DNA of 64,000 bases from Sorangium cellulosum So ce56 (lineage in GTDB: Bacteria; Myxococcota_A; Polyangia; Polyangiales; Polyangiaceae), in contig NC_010162.1 of assembly GCF_000067165.1 (NCBI RefSeq), forward strand, positions 12,822,501 to 12,886,500. Direction: 5' to 3'. Below are positions 28,793-39,949 of this stretch, piece by piece. Made by a program: the position numbers and the translations under genes. The stretch's first letter is position 1. Each line of letters begins with the position of its first letter. The notes under the pieces were generated by a model. It made no database searches and was not told where the DNA came from. It saw only the letters and a list, made by a program, of their open reading frames with translations.

Positions 28793-29141
28793 AACAGATC
28801 TCCACGACGGCGAGGGTGCAACGCCGGTGAATCTAGCTCCGGCGACCTGATGAAGAAACCCTTACCCACTGGAAAAGCCGGGCAAGGATGCGGGGATCGC
28901 GCACAGCGACCTGAACGTGACGACCCGGCGCGCAGATCCCGACCTCGACGCAGGCTTCGCCCCGCGGCCTGGTGAGCCCCTCACCTCGGCAGGGGGCGCC
29001 GCGGCGGCGGGGCCGCGAGCTGGCCGCGGAGCGCGCCCGGAGCGAGGCGACACACCGCGGCGCGTCTTGGGGGCGCCCCGTGACGCTCCGCGCGCGCCGG
29101 GGGATTGCCCTTTCGAAAATCGGATCCATTTGGTCGCCGAC
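28793..29141. other. 349-bp spacer between lipoprotein gene and htpG
   Basis: No convincing gene. A plus-strand frame from ATG 28850 could encode about 42 basic residues, but lacks a ribosome-binding site. At 28811-28843 is a sequence partly matching the ECF promoter motif seen at 49.8-53.4 kb (CGAGG-GT-GCAAC-N16-CCGGC). The last 40 bases before htpG are relatively AT-rich and probably hold its promoter, but no standard heat-shock element could be fixed. Confidence 0.4.
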
Positions 29142-31130
<1,989 letters not shown>

Positions 31131-31140
31131 GCAGCGGGTG

Positions 31141-31178
31141 ACCGCCGCTCGGCGGCGGTTCGGTGGTTCGGTTTTTTT
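31141..31178 (+). terminator. Rho-independent-like terminator after htpG
   Basis: ACCGCCGC (31141-31148), a TCG loop, and GCGGCGGT (31152-31159) form a perfect 8-bp stem, ten bases after the htpG stop. A run of seven T follows at 31172-31178. The 12-base gap between stem and T-run is longer than usual, so efficiency is uncertain. Confidence 0.55.
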
Positions 31179-31222
31179 GCCGGGGTCGAGCGCCGGTGAT
31201 AGGCGCGGGACGAGGTCGCCAG

Positions 31223-32245
31223 ATGTCCCGAATCGCAACGCCGGCGCTCGGCCGCCGGGCCTTTCTTCGTGCGCTCGGCGTGGCGGGCGGCGCCCTGGCC
31301 GCGCCGGGGCTCTGGGCGCCGGCGCCGGCGCTCGCCAGGGCGGCCTCCAGGGTGAGGGCCGTCGAGGCGTCGGACATCGGCGTGACGCTCAAGATCGAGC
31401 TGTCGAACGCGCCGTTTCCCTGCGACGGGGCGCCCTACCAGGACGCCACGGCGATGGTCTTCGTGCCGGCCCATTACCGCGCGCCGGAGAGCGATGAGCT
31501 CGACCTCGTGATCCACTTCCACGGCCACGTCACGACCGCGGAGCGGGCCATCGCGGCGCACAAGCTCCGCGAGCAGCTCCACGAGAGCAAGCAGAACGCG
31601 GTGCTCGTGGTGCCGCAGTGCGCGGTGAACGCGGCGGAGTCGCCCCCGGGCAAGCTGGGGCAGAAGGGCGGCCTCCGGCGGCTGTGCGGCGAGCTCGCGT
31701 CGGTGCTCGCGAGCCCCTCGGCGCGGCGGGCGCTCGGCGATCGCGCCATCCCGCGGAAGGCGAGGCTCGGGAGGCTCTGCCTGTCGGCGCACTCGGGCGG
31801 ATACCGCGTCGCGGCCGCGTGCCTGCGCCACGGCGGCTGCGAGGTGAACGAGGTGTACCTGTTCGACGCGCTGTACGGCGAGGTCGACGCGTTCCGCGAC
31901 TGGGTGCTCGAGCGGAAGGGCCGAACGGGGCGGGACAGGCACAAGCTCATCAGCCACTTCGTCGCGGGCGACGTGCGGCGGCTCAACCTCGAGCTCGAGC
32001 GCGCGCTCGAGGCGCAGGGCGTCGCCTGCCTGCACGAGCGCCGCCCGGGCGAGCTCACGCGCAAGCAGCTCCTGGACGGCCGCGCCATCTTCATCCAGGT
32101 CCCGCTCGCGCACAGCGCGGTGACCTTCGAGCAGAACGCGTTCCGCGACTGCCTGTTCGCGTCAGGCTTCCGCCGGCAGCTCCGATCCAGCTGGTTCAAG
32201 AAGAAGGACGAGCCGCGCCGGATCGACGTGCGGCGCGGGTCCTGA
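31223..32245 (+). CDS. Tat-exported hydrolase-like protein
   Basis: 340-aa protein with a twin-arginine signal: GRRAFLRALGVAGGALAAPG (RR at 11-12), cut near ALARA. The mature part has a central beta strand leading to LDLVIHFHGHVT and a nucleophile-elbow-like LSAHSGGYRV, resembling alpha/beta hydrolases. No close family is recognised. ATG 31223 is taken because the RR motif sits at the normal distance from it. It lies 92 bases after htpG. Export as a folded, possibly cofactor-free enzyme is inferred. Confidence 0.75.
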   Translation: MSRIATPALGRRAFLRALGVAGGALAAPGLWAPAPALARAASRVRAVEASDIGVTLKIELSNAPFPCDGAPYQDATAMVFVPAHYRAPESDELDLVIHFHGHVTTAERAIAAHKLREQLHESKQNAVLVVPQCAVNAAESPPGKLGQKGGLRRLCGELASVLASPSARRALGDRAIPRKARLGRLCLSAHSGGYRVAAACLRHGGCEVNEVYLFDALYGEVDAFRDWVLERKGRTGRDRHKLISHFVAGDVRRLNLELERALEAQGVACLHERRPGELTRKQLLDGRAIFIQVPLAHSAVTFEQNAFRDCLFASGFRRQLRSSWFKKKDEPRRIDVRRGS

Positions 32246-32304
32246 CGTCGTCCCGCCGCCGCGGCGCCGCGTGAGGGGGCGCCGGCCGGTCGTGGCGGCG
32301 CGCG

Positions 32305-33165
32305 TCAGTGCCGGAGCGAGACGTCGGCCAGCGCGAGGCGCGCGTCGTTGATGTACGCGCTGTCTGGGAAGCGGCGGATGAACGACCGCAGCGTCGTCTT
32401 CGCGTCGTTCCAGGCCTGGATGTCGAGGAGGCACTCGGCGAGGAGGAAGGTCGCGTCATCCATGACCTCCCGATCGGGCGACGCCTCGGAGAGCGTCATG
32501 AGCAGCGGAATCGCGTCGCGCTGCCGGTTCAGCCTGCGGTAGGCGCGCGCCAGGTTGAGGCGGGCCGACGGGGTGTGCGACGCCGTCTCCTTCTGCCGGA
32601 TGGCGTCCTCGAAGGCGACAGCGGCCTCGTGCCAGCGGCCCGTCCGCATGTGATCGAGGCCCGTCTGGTACGATTTGATCGAGAGCTCCGAGCGCGACTT
32701 GTCGACCGAGTCCGAGAAGAACGCGAGCTCGGCCCGGGTGAGCGGCGCCTTGCGCAGCGCCTCGAAGCCCTCGATCACCTCCTGTCGCCGCTCGGCACGG
32801 ATGAGCTCGTAGAACGCCGCGGCGTCGCTCTCGGCCTTGGCGCGCGCGTCGCTCCGCTGCTGCATCTCCTTGAGATCCGCCTCGTGCTTCGCGATGCGGT
32901 CGCGCGCGCCCTTGGTCTCGGCCTGGACGGCGTCCACGCGTGCGTCCCAGGCGAGCTTGACCACGCCGATCACCACGATCACGAAGAGCAGGTTCGCGCT
33001 CGCGCTGTTCCAGAAGGCGCGCCGCTCGTACGCCATCTGGCGCTTGGAGATGCTCTTCAGATCCGCGGCGAGGGCGTTCGTGAGGTTGTTCGTCTTGATG
33101 ATGAGCCCACGGGATTCCACGATCTCACGCTTGATCTCCCTGAGCTCGTCGTCGAAGTCGTGCAT
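32305..33165 (-). CDS. Membrane-anchored coiled-coil TPR protein
   Basis: 286-aa protein. The cytoplasmic N-terminus (DELREIKREIVESRG) is helical. One membrane segment lies at about 52-72 (NSASANLLFVIVVIGVVKLA). A coiled coil follows at about 75-115 (rich in Lys, Glu, Gln, Asp). The C-terminal half has TPR-type repeats (YQTGLDHMRTGRWHEAAVAF, ARLNLARAYRRLNRQRDAIP, FLLAECLLDIQAWNDAKTTL). It resembles YbgF/CpoB-like scaffold proteins in layout, but no specific family is claimed. It probably acts as a protein-binding scaffold. Confidence 0.75.
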   Translation of the reverse strand: MHDFDDELREIKREIVESRGLIIKTNNLTNALAADLKSISKRQMAYERRAFWNSASANLLFVIVVIGVVKLAWDARVDAVQAETKGARDRIAKHEADLKEMQQRSDARAKAESDAAAFYELIRAERRQEVIEGFEALRKAPLTRAELAFFSDSVDKSRSELSIKSYQTGLDHMRTGRWHEAAVAFEDAIRQKETASHTPSARLNLARAYRRLNRQRDAIPLLMTLSEASPDREVMDDATFLLAECLLDIQAWNDAKTTLRSFIRRFPDSAYINDARLALADVSLRH

Positions 33166-33214
33166 TTTCAGGTCCTGAAACCGTGGCCTGTGCAGGAGGC
33201 CGTGCTCGTGCTAA

Positions 33215-33348
33215 GGGGGCCGCGAACGCGAACCCCCGACCTGTAGTAGACGGAGGCCGCGTTCGCGGACCCCCGACCCGTGGAAGGGGCCGCGAGCGCG
33301 GACCCCCGAGCCGCGCCAGGGTGCCGCGGACGCGGATCCCCGGCCTCG
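33215..33348. repeat. Four imperfect 34-37-bp tandem repeats upstream of efp
   Basis: Four copies of a GC-rich unit with core CCGCG-NN-CGCG-N-A-N-CCCCG start at about 33220, 33257, 33290 and 33324 (spacing 37, 33, 34). The first copies have GGGGG ... CCCCC ends around a GCGAACGC-type palindrome, so each can fold into a hairpin. The array fills most of the spacer between the divergent TPR gene and efp. It could act in transcription control or as an RNA structure before efp. Confidence 0.65.
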
Positions 33349-33386
33349 CCGACAGGCCGCCCTTACGCTACCAGGAAGCTCTCCCC

Positions 33387-33947
33387 ATGGACACAAGCGA
33401 CATCCGAAAAGGCCTCAAGTTTATGGTCGACGGCCAGCCCTACTCGGTCATCGACTTCCAGTTCGTCAAGCCGGGAAAGGGGCAGGCGTTCACCCGCGTC
33501 AAGATCCGGAACATGGCGACGGGCGCGGTGCTCGAGCGCACGTACAAATCGGGCGAGAAGCTGGAGCCAGCGGACGTGGAGGAGCGCAGCCTCCAGTACA
33601 TCTATCCGGAGGGCACCGACTTCGTTTTCATGGACCCGGCGACCGGCGAGCAGCTCACGGTCCCGGGCGACAAGATCGGCGATGACTCCAAGTGGCTGAG
33701 CGACGGGATGTCGATCGACGTGACCCTGTTCAACGGGCTGCCGATCGGCGTCAGCATGCCCCCGCACGTGGTGCTCCAGATCGTGAGCAGCGAGCCTGGC
33801 GTCAAGGGCGACACGGCGAGCGGCGCCACCAAGCCCGCCACGGTGTCGACCGGCGCCACCGTCAACGTCCCGCTCTTCGTGAAGGAGGGCGAGTGGATCA
33901 AGATCGACACGACCGACGGCAAGTACCTGGAGCGCGTCAACAGGTGA
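33387..33947 (+). CDS. efp: Elongation factor P
   Basis: 186-aa translation factor that relieves ribosomes stalled at polyproline stretches. Three OB-type domains are complete. The tip loop VKPGKGQAF carries K31, the position of lysine modification in the EpmA-type family. Many proteins in this window contain long Pro runs (gspD, gspN, the sigma fusion), so EF-P should matter here. ATG 33387 follows AGGAAG. The modifying enzymes are not in the window. Confidence 0.96.
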   Translation: MDTSDIRKGLKFMVDGQPYSVIDFQFVKPGKGQAFTRVKIRNMATGAVLERTYKSGEKLEPADVEERSLQYIYPEGTDFVFMDPATGEQLTVPGDKIGDDSKWLSDGMSIDVTLFNGLPIGVSMPPHVVLQIVSSEPGVKGDTASGATKPATVSTGATVNVPLFVKEGEWIKIDTTDGKYLERVNR

Positions 33948-33985
33948 TCCCCGGCTGACCTCCGGGGTCCGAGCGCCGGCGGAGG

Positions 33986-35938
33986 TCACTTCGCCTCGAA
34001 GATCACGGCGGCCGCGCCGGCGACGCACGCGACGCGGGCGCCTCCGTTGGCCGGCGCGCACGCCGTCGCCTGCGCGAGGTCGCCGCCCGTCCAGTGGCGC
34101 GCGGCGCCGCCCGCGGTCGCCACGAGGAGCCCGCCGGCGGCGGGGATCGCCAGCGTGGCGCCGTCCGGCGACCGCGCCGCGCCCTGAGGCGCGGGCGTCG
34201 TGAGCGGGAACGACAGCGCGGACGAGGCCGGCGCGGCCGCCCGCAGGTCGATCGAGATCAGCGCGGCGCCGAGGGCGATGTCGAAGCCGCGCTCGGACGC
34301 GGCGAGCGGAACGAACGGCAGGCGCTCCGTCCCGGCGCAGCGCTCGGGCGCGGCCGCGCCGGGCCGGGCGCGAGGCCCCTGGCCGCGGAGCAGCGGGAGC
34401 GGGACCTCCATCTCGCCGACGGCATCGGGCGAGCTGCGGAAGAGCGCGAGCAAGGTGGGCGCGTCGCAGCGCCGCTCGACGGCGACGAGCTCCGCGGGCC
34501 CGGCGTGGACGGCGGCGGGCCAGGGGGGGATGTCCGTCGCGGACTCGGTGGACGTGGCCGGGTCGACGCGGACCACGCCCTGCGCGGTCCTGACGAGCAG
34601 GGCGCCGCTCGCCTCGAACGCGAGCGGGCCGAAGCCGCCGGTCCTGGTCGGCTGCGGGGCAGCGGCGGTGCGGTACACGGCGGCGGCGGTCGCCGGCGGC
34701 GCGAGCTTCGCGAGGAGCTTGCCGTCCTCCTTGGTGCGCGCCTCGGCGCCGCCCCGGTCGAGCGCCGCGATGGCCGCGATCGGCGCGCCCCGCGTGGACG
34801 CCGCGACCGCCTCCGCGTGGCCGATGGCGGCCGCGAGCCCCGGCTCGCCGCAGCGCACCGGGCCAGCGCCCGTCCAGACGAGCGCCTCGCCGGCGCGCGC
34901 GGCGTCGCGGCCTGTGGTCGCTCCGGCGCCGCTTTCGGCGTCGGCGCAGAGGGCGGCGTGGAGCCGGCGCAGCCGCTGGGCGGAGGCGGCCACGGCCGGC
35001 GCCGTCGACTTGCCACGCGCGTCCCGGAGCAGGGAGGCGGCGAGGGCGCGCAGCGCCTCGCCGGGCTGGGCCGCGTCGCGCGAGAGGCCGGCGGGGCGAT
35101 CCAGGAAGACGAGCGGGGCGCGGACCTCGGACGCGGCGCCCGCCGGGGCAGGGAACGGGCGCAGGGCGCCCGAGAGGCCGACCGAGACGATGAGGTCGTC
35201 GCGGCCGTCCGCGTCGCGGTCGGCGACCTCGATGGAGGCGGAGAGCGCTTCCTCCGCGGGCGGCGCGCGGAGGCGGAGCTCCAGGGCGAGCTCCGGCGGC
35301 GCGCCCGCGCCCGCGGCGGGCCCGGGGAGGCGGATCACGGCGATCCAGCGCGTCGGGCCCGTACCCGCGGCGCCGCGGTGAGCGCCGCCGCACTGCGGGG
35401 CGAAATCGAAGGCGAGCGCGGAGGGGCCGATCTGGCTGAGGCCGACGCGCGGGGTGCACCCCTGCGCGTCGAGATCGCCGGGGAGCGCGGCGAGCGTGCG
35501 CAGCGCCTGCGGCCGCGCGGCGGGCGCGAGCAGGAGCTCGCCGCGCAGGCCGTCGGGCGACCGCGCCCAGGCGACGAGATCGCGCGCGCCGTCCCCGTCG
35601 GCGTCGAGGAGGAGCCCGGTCTCGAACGTGCGCCCGGTCGGCGCCGCGGCCACGGCGCCGCCCTCGAGGGGCCACTGCTTGCCGCCCTCGGGCGCCGGGA
35701 CGCTCGGCACGACCGCGAACCGAGGCGCGGCGGCGTCCTGAGCGCCGGCGTCGGCCTCGGGGACGGCGGTCGCCGCGCCAGGGCCGACCCCGCTCAGCGG
35801 GGGCGGGGAGCCGGAGGGCGCCGCCGAGCCGAGCGTGTAGGGCGTGTAGGGCCTGGAGCTCGGGCAGCCATCGCAGCCGGCGGCGGCGAGGAGCGGGAGC
35901 AGGGCGCGGAGGAGCTTCGAGCAGGATCGATCGGGCAT
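33986..35938 (-). CDS. Lipoprotein with FG-GAP-like aspartate-glycine repeats
   Basis: 650-aa secreted lipoprotein. Signal LLPLLAAAGC with C22 as lipid site. The mature protein is Ala/Pro-rich and has at least two LLDADGDGARDLVAWARS-type segments like the Ca-binding FG-GAP/VCBS repeats of beta-propellers. A C-terminal beta-rich part ends in AAAVIFEAK. ATG 35938 places the signal at the N-terminus; the longer frame adds a non-coding-like extension. It probably faces the outside; ligand unknown. Confidence 0.7.
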   Translation of the reverse strand: MPDRSCSKLLRALLPLLAAAGCDGCPSSRPYTPYTLGSAAPSGSPPPLSGVGPGAATAVPEADAGAQDAAAPRFAVVPSVPAPEGGKQWPLEGGAVAAAPTGRTFETGLLLDADGDGARDLVAWARSPDGLRGELLLAPAARPQALRTLAALPGDLDAQGCTPRVGLSQIGPSALAFDFAPQCGGAHRGAAGTGPTRWIAVIRLPGPAAGAGAPPELALELRLRAPPAEEALSASIEVADRDADGRDDLIVSVGLSGALRPFPAPAGAASEVRAPLVFLDRPAGLSRDAAQPGEALRALAASLLRDARGKSTAPAVAASAQRLRRLHAALCADAESGAGATTGRDAARAGEALVWTGAGPVRCGEPGLAAAIGHAEAVAASTRGAPIAAIAALDRGGAEARTKEDGKLLAKLAPPATAAAVYRTAAAPQPTRTGGFGPLAFEASGALLVRTAQGVVRVDPATSTESATDIPPWPAAVHAGPAELVAVERRCDAPTLLALFRSSPDAVGEMEVPLPLLRGQGPRARPGAAAPERCAGTERLPFVPLAASERGFDIALGAALISIDLRAAAPASSALSFPLTTPAPQGAARSPDGATLAIPAAGGLLVATAGGAARHWTGGDLAQATACAPANGGARVACVAGAAAVIFEAK

Positions 35939-36089
35939 CGCGGGCGGACCCGGCGGCGCACCGGTGTGCGGCGGGCGGCGCAGGCGTAGCACGGGCGGCA
36001 GGCGGGCGTCGTGGAGCCGGCGCGCCATCCAGCCGCCCGCGCGCCGGATGGCGCCGGTGCGCCTTTCGGAGTAGCTTGATCGAGGGTAG

Positions 36090-36284
36090 ATGAGCGGGCC
36101 GAAGCCTCCCAGGGCCGTCGAAGGCGAAGACTATTACCTCGAGGGAGGCCGGGTGGTTTTTACAGAGGCGTATCACCTGAAGCGGGGATACTGCTGTAAC
36201 TCCAAGTGCCGCCACTGCCCTTACCGGGAGAGGGCGCCGGCAGAGTCGATCCCCGTCGCGCTGCCTCGGCTGAAGCTCCCCTGA
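36090..36284 (+). CDS. DUF5522-type cysteine-rich mini-protein
   Basis: 64-aa protein. YYLEGGRVVFTEAYHLKRGY followed by CCNSKCRHCPY matches the DUF5522 signature, with cysteines 35, 36, 40 and 43 likely binding a metal. The function of the family is unknown. It has a GAGGG before its ATG and is divergent from the 650-aa lipoprotein. The C-terminal tail is basic and proline-containing. Confidence 0.85.
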   Translation: MSGPKPPRAVEGEDYYLEGGRVVFTEAYHLKRGYCCNSKCRHCPYRERAPAESIPVALPRLKLP

Positions 36285-36380
36285 CCCGGCGCAGCGGTCG
36301 AGCCTCCGCGGCGGCCGCGCGCGACAATCCGTCTGCGGTCGATGACGGGCGGAGAGCCCCGGCGCATCATGGAATGTCGG

Positions 36381-36410
36381 TTGATCCGGATTGCGTGGAG
36401 CGTCTAGGAT
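36381..36410 (+). promoter_or_regulatory. Sigma-70-like promoter of the vWA lipoprotein gene
   Basis: TTGATC (36381-36386) and TAGGAT (36405-36410) are 18 bases apart. The predicted start lies about 20 bases before the ATG, after which GGGAG serves as ribosome-binding site. This is a pattern match only. Confidence 0.4.
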
Positions 36411-36439
36411 TTCGCGCCCACATCCGCGCGGGAGCTCCT

Positions 36440-38608
36440 ATGCGTCGCAGCCTTCACCCTCTGCTCTGCTGCCTCTTGCTCTCCGTGCCGATCGGCTGCG
36501 ACGCCACGTCGGCGAACAGGCCGCCGTCCCACGATAAGCCGGCGGAGCTGCCGAGCGTGGACACGGATGGTGATGGGATCAGCGATGCGGTCGAAGGGCG
36601 CGACGAGGGGGTCGACACGGATCGCGACGGTCAGCCGGATTTCGAGGACACCGACTCCGACGGCGACGGGCTGTCCGACAAGCTCGAGGGCGCTCCCTTC
36701 CCAGGGGAAGCGGAGCCGCGTGACAGCGACGGCGACGGCGTGCCGGATTACCGCGACGAGGACTCCGACAACAACGGGCTACCCGACGAGGACGACGGCG
36801 ACGGCGACCGCGATCGCGATGGCGTCGCCGATTACGTGGATCCCGACGATGACGGCGACGGCCTGCTGGATGTGGTCGAGCTCGGGCCGGACCCGCTCGA
36901 TCCGGTGAACACCGACGGCGACAGGTGGCCTGATTTCCGTGACAGGGACTCCGACGGCGACGGGATCCTGGATCGGTTCGAGAGAGAGTTCGACGCCGAC
37001 GGCGACGGGATCCCGGCGTTTCGAGATCTCGACTCGGACGGTGACTGCCGGCCCGATTCGATCGAGCGCGGCGACGGCGATCCCGAGGAGCCGCCCAGGG
37101 ACAGCGACATGGACGGCGGGGGCGATTTCCTCGATCTGGACAGCGACAACGACAGCCTGCTCGACGAGCTCGAGGACCTCAATTGCGACGGCGTGCTCGA
37201 CCCGGGCGAGTCCAGCACCGCGAGCGAGGACACGGACGAGGACGGCGTGAACGATCTCATCGAGCAGGCCGCCGGCACGGACCCGAACGACGACCTGGAC
37301 AACCCGCGGGCCAGCGGGGATTTCGTGTTCATCGTGCCTTATCAGAGCCGCCCGGATCCCGCGCAGGACACGCTGGATTTCTCGACCAACATCTCGCAGG
37401 CCGACGTGGTGTTCGCGATGGATACCACCGCGACCATGAGCGGCCAGATCAATCATCTGAAGGGCGCGCTCCAGGAGATGATCAATCAGCTCGCCAAGGA
37501 GATCCCGAACATCGGCATCGGGGTGACTCAGTACAAGGACTTCCCGATCGACGCCTACGGGGGCCCCAACGACCAGCCGTTCTACCTGGAGCACCGGGTG
37601 ATGAGCGTCCTCACGCCGGCGGGGCGCGAGTCGGTGCAGGACGCGGTGAACTACCTCAAGGCCGAGGCCGGCGGCGATCCCCCGGAGAGCGGCTGGGAGG
37701 CTCTTTATCAGGTCGCGACCGGGGCGGGCACGAGCAAGGGCGGCGCCGACGTGCCCAGTTTCGATCCGCTGAGCGCTCCGCCGGGCAGGATTCCGGCGGG
37801 CGAGACGGTCGGGACCATCGGTGGCGTGGGCTTCCGCTTCGGCTCGCTGCCCATCGTGGTGATGATCACCGACACGCCGAGCCACAACGGGACGTTCGTG
37901 CAGCACAACTACACAAGGTCCAGGGTGGAGTCGCCGACCCATTCGCAGGCCCTGCAGGCGGTGACCCGCGTGGGAGGCCGGCTCATCGGCATGGTCGCCT
38001 CCAGCTCGGCCGAGGCGCAAGCCGACCTGACGGCCGGCGCCGTGGCGACGGGCTCGGTGGTCCCGCCGGCGGCGTGGGGGCCGGAGGGCATGCGCCCGCC
38101 GCGGTGCGCGGTGGGACAGTGCTGCGTCGGCGAGAACGGGAGCGGCGTGACGATGGAGAGCGGCAAGTGCCCGCTCGTGTTCCGGGTCGCCAGCAGCGGA
38201 GACGGGCTGAACCTGGCCGTCGTGCAGGCGATCAAGGTGCTCACGACCTATGTCACGCTCGACGTCTCGGCGGCGGCGGTGGCGGACGAGACCGACGCGG
38301 TCGACGCCGCGAGCGCGTTCATCGACAGGATCATCGCGAACAACAGCGCTCCTGAGCCCTGCGCCGCCGGCTTCAGGGTCATCGACAAGAACGTCGATGG
38401 CGTCGCGGATACCTATACCAACGTGTTCCCCGGGCCCACGCTCTGCTTCGACGTGATCCCGAAGACCAACGTCTCGGTGCCTCCGACGACGGAGCCGCAG
38501 GTGTTCACGGCGAACATCGTCGTCACCGGCGACAGCGTGACCACGCTCAGCACCCGCAAGGTCTTCTTCCTCGTCCCGCCGGAGATCCCGGTGCCCCCCA
38601 TCGACTGA
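36440..38608 (+). CDS. Calcium-binding thrombospondin-3 / vWA lipoprotein
   Basis: 722-aa lipoprotein. Signal LLLSVPIGC, lipid site C20. Residues about 40-300 are a run of DxDxDG(L/V/I)xD repeats (TDGDGISDAVEG, DSDGDGLSDKLEG, DSDGDGILDRFER), the thrombospondin type 3 / EF-hand-like calcium array. A von Willebrand A-like domain follows from about 325 (VVFAMDTTATMSGQI, a DxTxT form of the MIDAS metal site), with Cys pairs further on (CAVGQCCVGENG). ATG 36440 is preceded by GGGAG. It is probably a surface protein with calcium-stiffened stalk and metal-dependent adhesion head. Confidence 0.85.
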   Translation: MRRSLHPLLCCLLLSVPIGCDATSANRPPSHDKPAELPSVDTDGDGISDAVEGRDEGVDTDRDGQPDFEDTDSDGDGLSDKLEGAPFPGEAEPRDSDGDGVPDYRDEDSDNNGLPDEDDGDGDRDRDGVADYVDPDDDGDGLLDVVELGPDPLDPVNTDGDRWPDFRDRDSDGDGILDRFEREFDADGDGIPAFRDLDSDGDCRPDSIERGDGDPEEPPRDSDMDGGGDFLDLDSDNDSLLDELEDLNCDGVLDPGESSTASEDTDEDGVNDLIEQAAGTDPNDDLDNPRASGDFVFIVPYQSRPDPAQDTLDFSTNISQADVVFAMDTTATMSGQINHLKGALQEMINQLAKEIPNIGIGVTQYKDFPIDAYGGPNDQPFYLEHRVMSVLTPAGRESVQDAVNYLKAEAGGDPPESGWEALYQVATGAGTSKGGADVPSFDPLSAPPGRIPAGETVGTIGGVGFRFGSLPIVVMITDTPSHNGTFVQHNYTRSRVESPTHSQALQAVTRVGGRLIGMVASSSAEAQADLTAGAVATGSVVPPAAWGPEGMRPPRCAVGQCCVGENGSGVTMESGKCPLVFRVASSGDGLNLAVVQAIKVLTTYVTLDVSAAAVADETDAVDAASAFIDRIIANNSAPEPCAAGFRVIDKNVDGVADTYTNVFPGPTLCFDVIPKTNVSVPPTTEPQVFTANIVVTGDSVTTLSTRKVFFLVPPEIPVPPID

Positions 38609-38671
38609 TGAGCCTCCGGCGCTCGCGGCTCCCTGGAGGCCCGGCGAGCGCTGGTTCACGCGGCACGTATC

Positions 38672-39874
38672 ATGAGCAAAGACTCTGGCATCGAGGGGGC
38701 GCCGACGTCCGGGGAGACCCCCGGCGCGGCGCTCTGGGAGCTCGCGCGGCTCTTCTTCCGGCTGGGCGCCACGGCCTTCGGCGGCCCCGCGGCCCATGTC
38801 GCCATGATGGAGGACGAGGTGGTCCGCCGGCGCGGCTGGATGACGCGCGAGGACTTCCTCGATCTCTATGGCGCCACGAACCTCATCCCGGGACCCAGCT
38901 CGACCGAGCTCGCGATCCACATCGGGCATCGCCGGGCCGGCTGGGCGGGCCTGCTGGTGGCCGGGGGGTGCTTCATCGTGCCGGCGGCGCTCATCACGCT
39001 CGGGTTCGCGTGGGCCTATGTCCGGTTCGGCGCGGTGCCGGAGATGTCGGCGCTCCTCTACGGGGTGAAGCCGGTGATCATCGCGGTCGTGGCCCAGGCG
39101 CTCTGGGGTCTCGGCCGCGCCGGGCTGCGCTCGCGGCCCTCGCTCGGCCTCGCGGCGCTCTGCGCGGGCGCGAGCCTCTTCGGCATCCACGAGCTCGCGG
39201 TCCTGGCCGGCGCGGGCGTGCTCGCCGTGTCGCACCGGCTCGCGGCCGGGCGCCTTGCGGGTCCGCCTCCCGGCGCGGCCGCCGTCGCCGTCCCGCTGGC
39301 CGTCCCGCTCGCCAGCGGCGCCGCCGCGACGGCCGCGGCGGTGGGCGTGCCGTTCGGGCTCCTGCCGCTGTTCCTGTTCTTCGCCAAGGTGGGCTCGGTC
39401 CTCTTCGGGAGTGGTTATGTGCTGCTCGCGTTCCTCCGCGCGGATCTGGTCGAGCGATACCGGTGGATGACGGAGGCCCAGCTGCTCGACGCGGTGGCGG
39501 TCGGCCAGGTGACGCCCGGCCCCGTCTTCACGGCGGCCACCTTCATCGGTTATCTCCTGGGCCGCGTCCCGGGCGCGCTGGTCGCCACGGCGGGCATCTT
39601 CGTTCCTGCGTTCTTCTTCGTCGCGCTGAGCGGACCCCTGATCCCCCGCGTCCGCCGTTCCCCCGTGGCCTCGGCCTTCCTCGACGGCGTGAACGCGGCG
39701 TCGCTCGCCCTGATGGCGGTCGTCTCGTTCCACCTCGCCCGCGCGGCGGTGGTCGATTGGCTCACGGGCGCTCTGGCCATCGCGGCAGCGCTCCTGCTCA
39801 TCCGGTATCGCGTGAGCTCGCTCTGGCTCATCCTGGCCGGCGCCGTCATCGGCGTCGCCTCGGTCCACGTCTGA
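38672..39874 (+). CDS. chrA: Chromate transporter ChrA (two-domain)
   Basis: 400-aa polytopic membrane protein with two CHR domains in tandem. Domain one has FFRLGATAFGGPAAHVAMM and GATNLIPGPSSTELAIHIG; domain two has FFAKVGSVLFGSGYVLLAFL and VGQVTPGPVFTAATFIGYL. These are the ChrA signatures. It exports chromate from the cytoplasm using the proton gradient. It follows the vWA lipoprotein by 63 bases on the same strand. No chrB or reductase is adjacent. Confidence 0.92.
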   Translation: MSKDSGIEGAPTSGETPGAALWELARLFFRLGATAFGGPAAHVAMMEDEVVRRRGWMTREDFLDLYGATNLIPGPSSTELAIHIGHRRAGWAGLLVAGGCFIVPAALITLGFAWAYVRFGAVPEMSALLYGVKPVIIAVVAQALWGLGRAGLRSRPSLGLAALCAGASLFGIHELAVLAGAGVLAVSHRLAAGRLAGPPPGAAAVAVPLAVPLASGAAATAAAVGVPFGLLPLFLFFAKVGSVLFGSGYVLLAFLRADLVERYRWMTEAQLLDAVAVGQVTPGPVFTAATFIGYLLGRVPGALVATAGIFVPAFFFVALSGPLIPRVRRSPVASAFLDGVNAASLALMAVVSFHLARAAVVDWLTGALAIAAALLLIRYRVSSLWLILAGAVIGVASVHV

Positions 39875-39949
39875 GCCGGCGTTCCTCGCTGCTCCGGCCC
39901 CGCCTCGCCGCGCGCGCGCCCGTGGAGCAGCCCGGGATCCCTCGCCCCG

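Noticed and set aside
28850..28978. Small basic peptide gene before htpG
   Set aside because: No ribosome-binding site, high Arg/Pro composition typical of random GC-rich frames.
33949..33967. CCCCGG/CCGGGG hairpin after efp as terminator
   Set aside because: Only a 6-bp stem with no T-run; too weak to list.
36779..39868. Very long open frame antisense to the vWA lipoprotein and chrA
   Set aside because: It mirrors third-position GC of the true genes, has Arg/Asp/Gly-rich low-complexity composition and no recognised motif.
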